Under the pieces are notes generated by a model. It saw nothing but the letters and a program-made list of their open reading frames with translations, was not told the origin of the DNA and did no database searches. Positions 52,390-61,834 of a stretch of DNA of 64,000 nt are shown in pieces. Origin of the DNA: Candidatus Flexifilum breve (GTDB lineage Bacteria > Chloroflexota > Anaerolineae > Aggregatilineales > Phototrophicaceae). The stretch is taken from NCBI GenBank assembly GCA_016717205.1, contig JADKGC010000002.1:806001-870000 (forward strand), in the 5' to 3' direction. Numbering within the stretch: the first letter of the stretch is position 1; each line of letters starts with the position of its first letter. The position numbers and the translations under genes are program-made.

Positions 52390-54354
52390 ATGCACACGCT
52401 CAGCCAGAGTTTTCTCAGACGTTTCATTTGGCTTATTTTGCTGGTTGGGTTGTTCGGGGCTTACCCCATTGCTGCCCAGGATTCCCCGATTCTTGATCCC
52501 CTCACGATCCCTAAGTTTGTTGATCCGCTCGTGATTCCTCCGGCCATGCCGCCCATGAACCAAGCTGCGGACGGCTTCACCGAATATGCGATTGCCGTGC
52601 GTCAGTTCCAACAGCAGGTACTGCCGACCGGTCTGCCTCAGACAACAGTCTGGGGCTACGGGAATGCCAACGATCCCAGTCCCGCGCCGGGCGTTGTGTC
52701 TTCGTTCAACTACCCGGCCTTTACCATCGAAACGCGCAGCAATGCGCCGATCCGCGTCACGTGGATGAATCAACTCGTCGATAATCCGGGCAGCCCGGAC
52801 GCACAGTATCTGCCGCATCTGTTCGCCATTGATCAAACACTGCACTGGGCCAACCCGGCCGCGCGGATGGATATGGAGAGCATGTCGCCCGAACCCTACA
52901 TGGGGCCAGTCCCGATCGTGACCCATGTTCATGGGGCGCATGTGGCTGCGGAAAGCGATGGGTATCCCGAAGCGTGGTTTATGCCCGCCGCGAGCAACCT
53001 CCCCGAAGATTTACGCACGCAGGGCAACCTGTACGCCAGCGCCCAACCCGCCGAAGCGGGGAGCGCGGTGTTTGAGTACAGCAACAGCCAGCGCGCGACA
53101 ACCCTGTGGTATCACGATCATGCGCTCGGCATCACGCGCTTGAACGTGTATGCGGGTATGGCGGGTTTCTGGTTACTGCGCGATGATGTGGAAGATGGCT
53201 TGAATCTCCCGGGGCCGGCTCCGCAGTTGGGTGATGAACCGGGGACCCGCTATTACGAAATCCCGCTGGCCATTCAAGATCGCACCTTCGCGGAAGACGG
53301 ATCACTGTGGTATCCGGACGAGCGGTCGTATTTTGACGGCTATAGCGGCCCCTTCATTCCCGAAACCACCGTGCCGCCGATCTGGAATCCGGAATTCTTT
53401 GGCAATACCATGCTGGTCAACGGGCGCACGTGGCCGTACCTCGAATTCGAGCCGCGCCTGTACCGCTTCCGCCTGCTCAACGGCACGAATTCTCGCTTCC
53501 TGCTGCTTAAGTTCAACACCGAACTCGCGTTCCACCAAATCGGGACGGAAGGCGGGCTGCTGCCCGGCGCGCCGCTGGAACTCGATCAGATTTTGCTGGC
53601 ACCGGCAGAACGCGCCGATGTGATCGTCGACTTTTCCCAGTTCCAACCCGGTGATGAGATTGTGCTGCTCAATCTGGGGCCAGATGAACCGTTTGGCGAA
53701 CTGCCGATTGAACCTGAAGCGCTGGCGAATCCCGAAACCACCGGACAGGTCATGCAGTTCCGCGTCGTCGAATTGACTGACAACGGCAACCCCGGCGAAA
53801 TTCCGGCCAGCTTACCGCCGATTGAACGCCTGACAACCGAATTACCCGCGCGCACCGTGACGCTCAACGAAGAGATGTTCATGCCCGCCGATGTGCCCGT
53901 CGAAGCGCTCCTTGGCACAAACACCGATCTGGGGCTGGATTGGAGTGACGAAATCACTGAACGCATTCAGGTCGGGGATACGGAAATCTGGAATATCGTC
54001 AATCTCACCGGGGATGCTCATCCGATCCATCTCCACCTCGTGAATTTTCAGGTGATCGAACGCATCCCGTTTGATGTTGATCGCTTCCATGATGCGGTCG
54101 TCGGTGGACGTGGTCCGCATGGGGGTGACAACAATGCCCCGCTCGAGCCTCCGAATCCGCTGGATTTTGCCATCGGTAGCGCCCATGATCCGCTGAGCTG
54201 GGAAATGGGTTGGAAAGACACGGTGATCGCTTACCCCGGCATGGTCACGCGGATCATCGCCAACTTCGACATGGCGGGATTGTATGTGTGGCACTGTCAC
54301 ATCCTGGAACATGAGGACAACGAGATGATGCGCCCCATGCTCGTCACGGAGTAA
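52390..54354 (+). CDS. Secreted multicopper oxidase
   Basis: 654 residues with signal peptide (RRFIWLILLVGLFGAYPIAA-Q). Three cupredoxin domains carry all four copper motifs: HVHGAH (about residue 179), WYHDH (about 241), HPIHLH (about 544) and HCHILEHEDNEMM (about 635) with the type 1 Cys and axial Met. It oxidises a substrate at the T1 site and reduces O2 to water at the T2/T3 cluster; overall resemblance is to CotA/bilirubin-oxidase-like laccases. Extracellular substrates may be phenolics, Mn2+ or Cu+; not determinable. Monocistronic. Confidence 0.95.
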   Translation: MHTLSQSFLRRFIWLILLVGLFGAYPIAAQDSPILDPLTIPKFVDPLVIPPAMPPMNQAADGFTEYAIAVRQFQQQVLPTGLPQTTVWGYGNANDPSPAPGVVSSFNYPAFTIETRSNAPIRVTWMNQLVDNPGSPDAQYLPHLFAIDQTLHWANPAARMDMESMSPEPYMGPVPIVTHVHGAHVAAESDGYPEAWFMPAASNLPEDLRTQGNLYASAQPAEAGSAVFEYSNSQRATTLWYHDHALGITRLNVYAGMAGFWLLRDDVEDGLNLPGPAPQLGDEPGTRYYEIPLAIQDRTFAEDGSLWYPDERSYFDGYSGPFIPETTVPPIWNPEFFGNTMLVNGRTWPYLEFEPRLYRFRLLNGTNSRFLLLKFNTELAFHQIGTEGGLLPGAPLELDQILLAPAERADVIVDFSQFQPGDEIVLLNLGPDEPFGELPIEPEALANPETTGQVMQFRVVELTDNGNPGEIPASLPPIERLTTELPARTVTLNEEMFMPADVPVEALLGTNTDLGLDWSDEITERIQVGDTEIWNIVNLTGDAHPIHLHLVNFQVIERIPFDVDRFHDAVVGGRGPHGGDNNAPLEPPNPLDFAIGSAHDPLSWEMGWKDTVIAYPGMVTRIIANFDMAGLYVWHCHILEHEDNEMMRPMLVTE

Positions 54355-54678
54355 GGCGAGTTTCACATCCCTCTCCCACGCAAGCGGGGAGAGGGATTGG
54401 GGGTGAGCGCGGTTGTCTCCCCTCCCTAAATTCGGTTGAGGATAGGACAGTTCTAACCTAGGGAACCATCAAGACGCTCGTTCGCGAGCAACCGGGTTGT
54501 GTAGGGACGCGCAACGGCGCGTCCGGTTCGCTCCCAAGTCGACGGACGCCCCGTTGGGCGTCCCTACAATTCTCCCCTCGATAGTAAAAACTGCCCCTCT
54601 CTTGCTGAATTCGGGGAGGGGCCGGGGGGGTTGCAGTCTGCCCCGTTTCTGAGCGGAATACCCAGACAGCTCAATTGC
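54355..54678. repeat. Intergenic repeats before lacI-type gene
   Basis: CTCTCCCACGCAAGCGGGGA (54371-54390), a CTCCCCTCCCTAAATTCGG remnant, GTAGGGACGCGCAACGGCGC (to 54520) and GGACGCCCCGTTGGGCGTCC (54544-54563), then GAATTCGGGGAGGGGCCGG. No gene is seen. Confidence 0.75.
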
Positions 54679-54735
54679 TTGACACGGTTTTGAGTTCATG
54701 TTATACATCTAATACGCATTAGTAAAGCGTATTAG
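54679..54735 (+). promoter_or_regulatory. Promoter and operator of the LacI-type regulator
   Basis: Consensus TTGACA (54679-54684), 17-base spacer, TATACA (54702-54707). A perfect inverted repeat, CTAATACGC (54709-54717) and GCGTATTAG (54727-54735) with a 9-base gap, sits on the expected start site and runs right up to the ATG at 54736. Binding by a LacI-family dimer would block initiation, so autoregulation is likely. The leader would be only about 20 bases. Confidence 0.82.
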
Positions 54736-55782
54736 ATGATGAGCCGCCCACGCAAAGTTACCAGCCGTCAAGTCGCATCCCTCGCCGGAGTCTCCCAGAC
54801 GACCGTCTCGTTTGTATTGAACAACGTCGAGAGCGCGGGCATCAGTGAAGAGACGCGGCAGCGCGTCATAGCCGCGGCGCGAACGCTCAACTATGTGCCG
54901 GATACCGCGGCGCAGGCGCTGGTGCGCGGACGCAGCAGCACGATTGCGTTGGTTCTGGCGCGCCCCCATCGGCAGATCTTCATCGATGAGTTTCTCCCCA
55001 AAATCCTAACTGGCGTCAGCGAAGTGACGCAGCAGCAGGGCTTCCGCGTCATGGTGGAGCTGGTGCGCGCCGACCAGATGCACAGCGTCTACAGCAGTCT
55101 GCTGCGCAGCAAAGAGGCGGCGGGCATCATCACCACGATGGGCGAAACGAGCGCGGCGGAACTCCAGCCCATTCTCGACTGCACGGCGGCGGGGCTGCCG
55201 CTGGTGGCGCTCAACTACCTGCATCCCGACGTGTACTCTGTGGAAGTCGATCGGTTTGCGGGTGTGCGCGGCATTGTCCAGCATTTGATCGCGCTCGGAC
55301 ATCGCCGCATCGCGTGCATCCCCTACGCGGCTATCCACAGCAATCCGTATCTGGCGAAGCGGGTGCACATCTACCGCGAGACGCTGGCGGCGGCGGGATT
55401 GCCCGTCGACGAGCGGTTGATCGTGCCCGGTGAGTATGATCCCGAAACGGGCTACCGGGCGGCGCTCGCGCTGCTCGATCAGGCACCGCGCCCCACGGCG
55501 ATCTTCGCCATGAACGATATGATGGCCTTTGGCGCGCTGCGGGCGATTCGCGCGCGCGGCTGGCGCGTGCCCGCCGATGTGGCCGTGGCCGGGTTTGACG
55601 ATGTGCGCCTGGCGGCCTTTAGCGACCCGCCGCTCACCACCGTCAACGAACCGGATATTGAGCAAGGGCGGCGAGCAGCCGATCTGCTGCTCACGTTGAT
55701 TAACGGCGGCGTGCCGGAAACGCGGCATGTCTCCCTCGCTACTCAGTTGATTGTGCGCCAGTCGTGTGGCGCAAGTTCTTAA
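54736..55782 (+). CDS. LacI-family transcriptional regulator
   Basis: 348 residues. N-terminal helix-turn-helix VTSRQVASLAGVSQTTVSFV (residues about 6-25) with hinge helix DTAAQALVRGRSS, then a periplasmic-binding-protein-like effector domain (TIALVLARPHRQIFIDEFLP, VDRFAGVRGIVQHLIALGHR, AIFAMNDMMAFGALRAIRAR, VAGFDDVRLAAFSDPPLTTV). It binds sugar and releases its operator. It is 12 bases upstream of the GH4 enzyme gene and probably regulates both from the operator at 54709-54735. No ribosome site is visible upstream of the ATG, consistent with the very short leader. Confidence 0.94.
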   Translation: MMSRPRKVTSRQVASLAGVSQTTVSFVLNNVESAGISEETRQRVIAAARTLNYVPDTAAQALVRGRSSTIALVLARPHRQIFIDEFLPKILTGVSEVTQQQGFRVMVELVRADQMHSVYSSLLRSKEAAGIITTMGETSAAELQPILDCTAAGLPLVALNYLHPDVYSVEVDRFAGVRGIVQHLIALGHRRIACIPYAAIHSNPYLAKRVHIYRETLAAAGLPVDERLIVPGEYDPETGYRAALALLDQAPRPTAIFAMNDMMAFGALRAIRARGWRVPADVAVAGFDDVRLAAFSDPPLTTVNEPDIEQGRRAADLLLTLINGGVPETRHVSLATQLIVRQSCGASS

Positions 55783-55794
55783 GAGGACAGAACA

Positions 55795-57090
55795 ATGGCT
55801 AAAATCACGTTTATCGGAGCAGGCAGCACGGTCTTTGCCAAAAACCTGCTCGGCGACATCCTGAGCTTCCCGGAACTCGCCAACTCAGAAATTGCCCTGT
55901 TTGATATTGATGCCGAACGTTTGAGCACGTCGGAAGTGGTCGCACATCGCGTGGCGGAAGCCCTCGGCGCGACCCCGAAGATCACCGCGACCACCGACCG
56001 CCGCCAGGCGCTCGAAGGCGCGGACTACTCCATCTGCATGATTCAGGTGGCGGGGTACAAGCCGGGCACGGTGGTCGACTTCGAAATCCCGAAGAAGTAC
56101 GGTCTGCGCCAGACGATTGCCGACACGCTCGGCATCGGCGGCATCATGCGCGGCCTGCGCACCATCCCCGTGCTGCTGGATATGTGCCGCGACATGGAAG
56201 AACTGTGCCCGGATGTGACCTTCCTGCAGTACGTCAACCCGATGGCGATGAACTGCTGGGCGATCAGCCGCGCCTCGAAGATCAAGACGGTCGGCCTGTG
56301 CCACAGCGTGCAGCACACCGCGTGGGAACTGTCGAAGGACATCGGCATCCCGCTGGAAGAGATCAACTACGTGGTCGCGGGCATCAATCACATGGCGTTC
56401 TACCTCAAGTTTGAACGCAACGGCCAAGACCTGTACCCGCTCATCCGTCAGGTACTGGAAGAAGGCCGCCAGCCGGAGACCAACCGCGTCCGCTATGAAG
56501 CCTTCAAGCACCTCGGCTACTTTGTGACCGAAAGCAGCGAACACTTCAGCGAATACGTGCCGTGGTTCATCAAGCGTGACCGTCCGGAACTGATCGAAGA
56601 GTTCAACATTCCGCTGGATGAATACATCCGCCGCTGCGAAGTGCAGATCGCCGGGTGGGAAGCGCAGCGTGACGCGCTCGAACGCGGCGAAGGCATCGAG
56701 ATCCGCCGCAGCGTGGAATACGGTTCGGGCATCGTTCACAGCCTCGAAACCGGCACGCCGCGCGTCGTGTACGGCAACGTGCCGAACAACGGTCTGATCG
56801 ACAACCTGCCGCAGGGCTGCTGCGTGGAAGTCCCGGTGCTGGTCGACAAGAACGGCTTGCAGCCGACCAAGATCGGCTCGCTGCCGCCGCAGCTCGCCGC
56901 GATGGATATGACCAACGTCAACGTGCAGTCGCTGGTGGTGGAAGCGGCGCTCACGGGCAAGCGTGAACACATCTATCACGCGGCGATGCTTGACCCGCAC
57001 ACCGCCGCCGAACTCTCGCTCGATCAGATTCACGATCTGGTTGACGACCTGATCGCCGCGCACGGCAGTTGGCTGCCCGAATATCACTGA
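55795..57090 (+). CDS. melA-like: GH4 family alpha-galactosidase/alpha-glucosidase-like enzyme
   Basis: 431 residues, cytosolic. GH4 enzymes need NAD+, a divalent metal and often reducing conditions, and cleave by oxidation-elimination. The NAD loop KITFIGAGSTVFAKNLLGDI opens the protein; the metal ligands are C and H in VGLCHSVQ and GINHMAFYL; RQTIADTLGIGGIMRGLRT and LQYVNPMAMNCWAI match the alpha-galactosidase (MelA) subgroup. Preceded by AAGAGGACAG. It shares a transcript with the LacI-type regulator, which fits sugar-induced expression. Confidence 0.93.
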   Translation: MAKITFIGAGSTVFAKNLLGDILSFPELANSEIALFDIDAERLSTSEVVAHRVAEALGATPKITATTDRRQALEGADYSICMIQVAGYKPGTVVDFEIPKKYGLRQTIADTLGIGGIMRGLRTIPVLLDMCRDMEELCPDVTFLQYVNPMAMNCWAISRASKIKTVGLCHSVQHTAWELSKDIGIPLEEINYVVAGINHMAFYLKFERNGQDLYPLIRQVLEEGRQPETNRVRYEAFKHLGYFVTESSEHFSEYVPWFIKRDRPELIEEFNIPLDEYIRRCEVQIAGWEAQRDALERGEGIEIRRSVEYGSGIVHSLETGTPRVVYGNVPNNGLIDNLPQGCCVEVPVLVDKNGLQPTKIGSLPPQLAAMDMTNVNVQSLVVEAALTGKREHIYHAAMLDPHTAAELSLDQIHDLVDDLIAAHGSWLPEYH

Positions 57091-57490
57091 GATTGACGCT
57101 CGGTTAAACGCACTCCTGACTCCCCTCTCCGGGGAGACGGGATGGGGGTGCTAACAGGGGTAGGTATTTCATGCTTCCCCATCGAACACCGTTTTCTTCG
57201 CCGAGAACCAGTAGGGACGAGGCATGCCTCGTCCGGCTTTTCTTCTGGATTGGGCAACAGATCGGTTGTCTGTGCAAGCAAAAGAGGTGTTTAAACGGAT
57301 GTGGTGGCCGTGTGAGTATGGGAGGACGAGGCATGCCTCGTCCCTACAATTAAAAACCTACCCCTGAGGGGTTGGGGGTGAGGTTACGCGCCGCCCGCAT
57401 CCCTACGAACCACCGCTTCACGCACGCCACGCTTTGCCGCGCTGTCGGGTATACTCGGTGACGGATAAACTTAAACAGGAATGTTGTGCC
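57091..57490. repeat. 400-base intergenic region with composite element C
   Basis: CTCCCCTCTCCGGGGAGACG (57119-57138), then composite element C (57155-57366), then GAGGGGTTGGGGGTGAGGTT (57365-57384). 57385-57490 should hold the aldo/keto reductase promoter; nothing convincing is seen. Confidence 0.75.
57155..57366. mobile_element. CAGGGG-ended composite element, copy C (212 bp)
   Basis: Ends CAGGGGTAGGTATTTCATGC and TTAAAAACCTACCCCTG. Both internal palindromes are intact (GACGAGGCATGCCTCGTC at 57217-57234 and 57325-57342). It is reversed relative to copies A and B: CTTTTCTTCTGGATTGGG here is the complement of CCAATCCAGAG next to the second palindrome in B. Confidence 0.7.
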
Positions 57491-58407
57491 ATGAAATCAG
57501 TGAAAATTGCCAACTGTGACCTCGATGCGTCCGAGATTTCGCTCGGCTGCATGCGCATTTCGCAAATGACCAATCCCGACATCGTCACCTTGATCCACAC
57601 CGCGCTCGACGCGGGGATCAATTTCTTCGACCATGCCGATATCTACGGCGGCGGTCAATCGGAAGCGAAATTCGCGGAAGCGCTCGGCATGACGCCGCAG
57701 CTCCGCGACCGGATGATTCTGCAAAGTAAAGCGGGTATTCGCAAAGGCATGTTCGACTTCTCCAAAGAGCACATCCTCGCCGCGGTTGATGGCAGCCTGA
57801 AGCGCCTGCAAACCGACTATCTCGACGTGCTGCTGCTGCACCGTCCGGACGCGCTGGTCGAACGGGAGAAGTCGCCGAAGCCTTCACCATCTTGCAGGAC
57901 AGCGGCAAGGTGAAGTATTTCGGCGTGAGCAACCAGAACCCGATGCAGATCGAACTGCTGAAGAAATTCGTCCGGCAGCCGCTGATCATCAATCAGCTCC
58001 AGTTCAGCATCACCAACACGGGCATGATCGACGCGGGCATCAACGTCAACATGGAGATCGATCCCTCGATTGACCGCGACGGCAGCATTCTGGACTACTG
58101 CCGCCTGCACGACATCACGATTCAGCCGTGGTCGCCGTTCCAATATGGGTTCTTCGAGGGCGTGTTCCTCGATAACCCGAAATTCCCCGAACTCAACCAG
58201 AAGATCGACGAGCTGGCGGCGGCCTATGGCGTGACGAACACCGCCATTGCCATCGCGTGGATTTTGCGGCATCCCGCGCACATGCAGCCCATCATCGGCA
58301 CGACCAACGTCCAGCGCGTACAGGATATTTGCCGCGCCTCCGACATCACCCTCAGCCGGCAGGAATGGTACGAGATCTACCGCGCGGCGGGCAATAAACT
58401 GCCGTAA
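57491..58407 (+). CDS. Aldo/keto reductase (one-base deletion)
   Basis: About 305 residues in two overlapping frames (57491-57913 and onward from about 57870). NADPH-dependent (beta/alpha)8 carbonyl reductase with the full tetrad: D48, Y52 (DHADIYGGG), K80 (ILQSKAGI) and H117 (VLLLHRPDAL). The later GVSNQNPMQIELL and QPIIGTTNVQRVQDI form the cofactor pocket; the overall type is YdhF-like. Adding one G near 57868 (GGGAGAA to GGGAGGAA) gives LVEREEVAEAFTILQDSGK and restores the frame, so error is likely. Starts with ATG at 57491. Confidence 0.9.
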
Positions 58408-58612
58408 GCACTGTAACCACGGCGGCATGCGCAGCCAGATTAGCCATGCCGCCTGACCCGTTCTCCCCAGATTTCCCGAAGCGGCACAAAATTTACGTAT
58501 AACGTGATTCATAACTTGCGGTATGTCCTATGAGGACGTATGATCACAGTTAGCCTGCGTCAAGTACCGCCGCAGAACCTCGCAGGAATAGCACGTCGGA
58601 GGTTCACCACGC
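58408..58612. other. Intergenic region, nothing recognised
   Basis: 205 bases between the aldo/keto reductase and the PAS kinase. No repeat-family member and no clear terminator; the kinase promoter presumably lies near 58500-58560. Confidence 0.6.
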
Positions 58613-59947
58613 ATGTCTATGCCCACTCATAATCGCATTGCGCTCCGCACCGCGCTCATTTACCTGATCGGCGCTGAACTCTGGATCCTCCTTTCGGATT
58701 GGCTTGTCTGGCGCGAGGCCGAGGTCGAACATCACTTCTTCGTGAACACCGAGGTGTTGAAAGGCTCGCTGTTCGTGCTGGTGACCTGGGTCGCGCTCTA
58801 CCTGGTGCTCCGCTACCAGCTGCGCCTGCGCCACAAGACCGAAGCGCAAAGTGCCTATCAGGCGAACATTTTGCAGTACGTCTCCGATGCAATCTTCGCT
58901 GTGGATCTGGAGCGCCACATTCTGACGTGGAATCCCGGCGCGGAGCGGATCTACGGTTGGCGTGCCGACGAGGTGATTGGTAAGCCCATTCGCGAAATGC
59001 TTCGGCCTGTGTACCCGGATATGACGATCGAGGAGATCAGCGCGGTCTTTCAAGAGAAACAGACCTGGATCGGCGAATTGATTCAGCACCACAAAGACGG
59101 GCGCCCCCTGCACATCGTCGCCAATGTGAGTTATCTCCGCGATGACACCGGCAAACCGATCGGCATGGTGACGGTCAACCGCGATGTGAGCGATCAGAAG
59201 CGGTTGGAAAAAGAAATACTCGAGAAGGAAAAACTCACCGTCGCGCTGGAGACTGAACGCCGCGTGCAGGAGATTCGCACCCGCTTCATGCGCATGATCT
59301 CGCATGAATTCCGCACGCCGCTGACGATTATCAACAGCTCGTATGACCTGCTCAAATCGTATAACGAGCGCATGTCGCCCGAACAGCGCATGCAGAAGCT
59401 CGACAATATCGCTGAACAGGTAACGCATCTGCGTGATCTGATGGGCGAGGTGTCGCTGCTGCTGAGCACTGATCCGACTATGCCAAATTTCGCGCCGACT
59501 GAATTTGACCTGGTGCCGTACTGCGAAGATCAGATTACGGAGATTCGGCGCGCTTGCGATACGCACACGCTGAACCTCTTGCTAAACTGTGATTCCGCGC
59601 GGATCAATGGCGATAGCAAACTGCTGCGCCATGTGGTGAATAACCTGATCTATAACGCGATCAAGTATTCGCCGGAAGGCAGCCCGATCACCGTGACGCT
59701 GGAGGCGGATCGCACGGCAGTCTTGCGGGTCAAAGATCTCGGAATCGGCATACCCGATGTGGACTGCGCGCGCATCTTCGAGCCGTTTTACCGGGCCACC
59801 AACGTCAACGATACGCCGGGAAGCGGTTTGGGCTTGGCTATCGTCAAACAGATCGTCGATCTGCATCAGGGGAAAATCGACGTGCAGAGTCAGGTGGGCG
59901 TGGGCACAACCTTTACGGTAACGCTGCCGCTCACGACGGCCGCTTAG
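58613..59947 (+). CDS. PAS-domain sensor histidine kinase, membrane-bound
   Basis: 444 residues. Two N-terminal helices (TALIYLIGAELWILLSDWLV, SLFVLVTWVALYLVLRYQL) enclose a short loop, then a PAS domain (about residues 88-200, ILQYVSDAIFAVDLERHILT, WNPGAERIYGWRADEVIGK), a linker helix, HisKA MISHEFRTPLTIINSSYDL with H231, and the ATPase with NNLIYNAIKYSPEG (N), VKDLGIGIPD (G1) and GSGLGLAIVKQIV (G2). The sensed signal is unknown. No receiver gene is adjacent. Its last 4 bases overlap the convergent 114-aa gene. Confidence 0.92.
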   Translation: MSMPTHNRIALRTALIYLIGAELWILLSDWLVWREAEVEHHFFVNTEVLKGSLFVLVTWVALYLVLRYQLRLRHKTEAQSAYQANILQYVSDAIFAVDLERHILTWNPGAERIYGWRADEVIGKPIREMLRPVYPDMTIEEISAVFQEKQTWIGELIQHHKDGRPLHIVANVSYLRDDTGKPIGMVTVNRDVSDQKRLEKEILEKEKLTVALETERRVQEIRTRFMRMISHEFRTPLTIINSSYDLLKSYNERMSPEQRMQKLDNIAEQVTHLRDLMGEVSLLLSTDPTMPNFAPTEFDLVPYCEDQITEIRRACDTHTLNLLLNCDSARINGDSKLLRHVVNNLIYNAIKYSPEGSPITVTLEADRTAVLRVKDLGIGIPDVDCARIFEPFYRATNVNDTPGSGLGLAIVKQIVDLHQGKIDVQSQVGVGTTFTVTLPLTTAA

Positions 59948-60288
59948 CCCGCTTTAGCGTCGGTCACCATGCGCTCGTTGAACCACAGGTGAGCGCGCGC
60001 CAGATTCAGCCGCAGCACGTTGTCCGGGATAGCGGGCAAGCCGCCCAACTGCTGATCCAGCCGCCACAGCCGATCCGCCAGAGCACGCTTTTTCGCCGGG
60101 TCCGTGACCATCAGCGCGGCGGCGCGCGTGCGTGTCCAATCGCCGTCCATCGAATTACGACACACGATCATCAGCCACAAATCGTTATAGGTCAGCACGG
60201 CCGTACCGCCCGCGGGCAGAGGGATTTCCTGATACGTCTCCGCGCCACTGGGCCGGAGAATAGTCTGGGTCTGCGCTTGATCGCTCAT
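59944..60288 (-). CDS. Hypothetical protein (114 aa)
   Basis: 114 residues, soluble. The first half has a strand-turn layout (YQEIPLPAGGTAVLTYNDLW); the second is helical and basic (RTRAAALMVTDPAKKRALADR, LWRLDQQLGGLPA, NVLRLNLARAHLWFNERMV). No known motif. It sits in front of the leftward liv operon's last gene, and its end overlaps the kinase end by 4 bases. Confidence 0.6.
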   Translation of the reverse strand: MSDQAQTQTILRPSGAETYQEIPLPAGGTAVLTYNDLWLMIVCRNSMDGDWTRTRAAALMVTDPAKKRALADRLWRLDQQLGGLPAIPDNVLRLNLARAHLWFNERMVTDAKAG

Positions 60289-60372
60289 GGGTTATCTGGG
60301 ATGCCGGGGACAAGAGGTCCATGTTCATCATAGCGCAGCCCGGAGCGAATGCCACCTCAGAAATTAGGCCTA

Positions 60373-61086
60373 TTAGCCCAGATACGCCGAAATGATCGCG
60401 CTGTCCTGCCGCAGCGCGTGCGCTTCACCCTGATACGCGATCTGTCCACGTTCCAGCACGTACGCTTGATCGGCGATTTGCAGGGCTTTACGCGCGTTCT
60501 GCTCCACCAACAAAATCGGGATGTCCTGCTCACGAATACGCTTGATGATCTCAAACACCTGATTCACCAGCAGCGGCGCAAGCCCCATGCTCGGCTCGTC
60601 CAGCATGAGCAGGCGCGGACGCATCATCAACGCGCGTCCCACGGCGAGCATTTGCTGTTCGCCGCCGCTCAGCGACCCCGCGCGTTGATCGCGGCGCTCG
60701 TGCAGGCGCGGGAACTGCGCGAAGATGTTGTCGAGGTCGGCGCTCACCGCGGCGCGATCCTTGCGCAGGTGCGCGCCGATTTGCAGATTTTCGTACACGG
60801 TCATCGGCGCGATGATCTGCCGCCCTTCCGGCACCTGCACGAGGCCGAGCGCGGTCACGCGGTCCGCCCGCCACCCGGTGATGTCCTTGCCGTCAAACAC
60901 GATGCGCCCCTGCGTCGGCTTGAGCATGCCGCTGATGGTGTTGAGCGTGGTCGATTTGCCCGCGCCATTCGCCCCGATCAGGCTGACGACCTGCCCATGC
61001 TCGACTTGCAGCGACACGCCGCGCAGCGCCTTGATCGCGCCGTAGCTGGTGTGAATCTCGTGGACTTCAAGCAGCGCCATCGTCAT
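60373..61086 (-). CDS. livF: Branched-chain amino acid ABC transporter ATP-binding protein LivF
   Basis: 237 residues. Walker A GANGAGKST (residues 38-46), signature GSLSGGEQQMLAVGRALMMR, Walker B LLMLDEPSMGLAP and switch residues ILLVEQN. The GLAP after Walker B and the RDQRAG loop are LivF-type. It pairs with LivG to power the LivH/LivM channel. Last gene of the K-H-M-G-F run; its start overlaps the livG stop by up to 20 bases (an ATG at 61080 would reduce this). Confidence 0.95.
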   Translation of the reverse strand: MTMALLEVHEIHTSYGAIKALRGVSLQVEHGQVVSLIGANGAGKSTTLNTISGMLKPTQGRIVFDGKDITGWRADRVTALGLVQVPEGRQIIAPMTVYENLQIGAHLRKDRAAVSADLDNIFAQFPRLHERRDQRAGSLSGGEQQMLAVGRALMMRPRLLMLDEPSMGLAPLLVNQVFEIIKRIREQDIPILLVEQNARKALQIADQAYVLERGQIAYQGEAHALRQDSAIISAYLG

Positions 61087-61834
61087 CTTCTCCCAGATAC
61101 GCCTCGATCACCCGCTGATCGCCGCGCAGTTGATCGTACAGCCCATGCGCGATGATTTGCCCGAAATTCAGCACGTAGATGCCTTCGCACACCTGCCGGA
61201 TGAGCGACATATCGTGCTCGATCACCAGCACGGTGATGCCATCGGCGTGCAGACGCAAAATCTGTTCGCCGAGTTCGTGCGTTTCCACCGGATTCATGCC
61301 CGCGGTCGGCTCGTCCAGCAGAATCAGCTTGGGGTCGGTGCCGAGCGCGCGCGCCATCTCCAAGCGCCGCTGATCGCCGTAGGGGAGCGCGCCCGCCCGC
61401 GTGTGCGCAACCTGCGTCAGGTTGAAGCGGTCGAGCAGGTGCATGGCGGTTTCGCGCAGGCGGCGTTCTTCGCGGCGGTAGCGCGGCGCGAAGATCATCG
61501 CTTCAAAAGCGGTCGCCGTGCCGCGCTTGTGCTGGCTGATGAGCAGATTTTCGAGCGCGGTCATCTCCCCGAACAGGCGAATGTTCTGGTAGGTGCGCGC
61601 GATGCCGAGCTGCGCAATGCGATGCGGCGGCGCTTTGCTGATATCCGCCCCCGCAAACTGAATCGTGCCGCTCGTCGGGTGGTCGAGGCCGCTGATGTTG
61701 TTGATCAGCGTGGTTTTGCCCGCACCGTTTGGCCCGATCAACCCGGTGATTTTGCCCTGCGGCACAGTCATGTTGACGTTGGTGAGGGCGGCCAGCCCCC
61801 CGAATTGGCGCGAAACGTTCGTTAGCGTGAGCAT
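61067..61834 (-). CDS. livG: Branched-chain amino acid ABC transporter ATP-binding protein LivG
   Basis: 255 residues from the ATG at 61834; a further in-frame ATG at 61846 is less likely. Walker A GPNGAGKTT at 34-42, the long LivG insertion after the Q-loop (RTYQNIRLFGEMTALENLLI), signature ALPYGDQRRLEMARALGTDP, Walker B LILLDEPTAGMNPVE and switch VLVIEHDMSLI. Partner of LivF. Its 5' end lies under the run-on livM frame. Confidence 0.95.
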   Translation of the reverse strand: MLTLTNVSRQFGGLAALTNVNMTVPQGKITGLIGPNGAGKTTLINNISGLDHPTSGTIQFAGADISKAPPHRIAQLGIARTYQNIRLFGEMTALENLLISQHKRGTATAFEAMIFAPRYRREERRLRETAMHLLDRFNLTQVAHTRAGALPYGDQRRLEMARALGTDPKLILLDEPTAGMNPVETHELGEQILRLHADGITVLVIEHDMSLIRQVCEGIYVLNFGQIIAHGLYDQLRGDQRVIEAYLGEDDDGAA

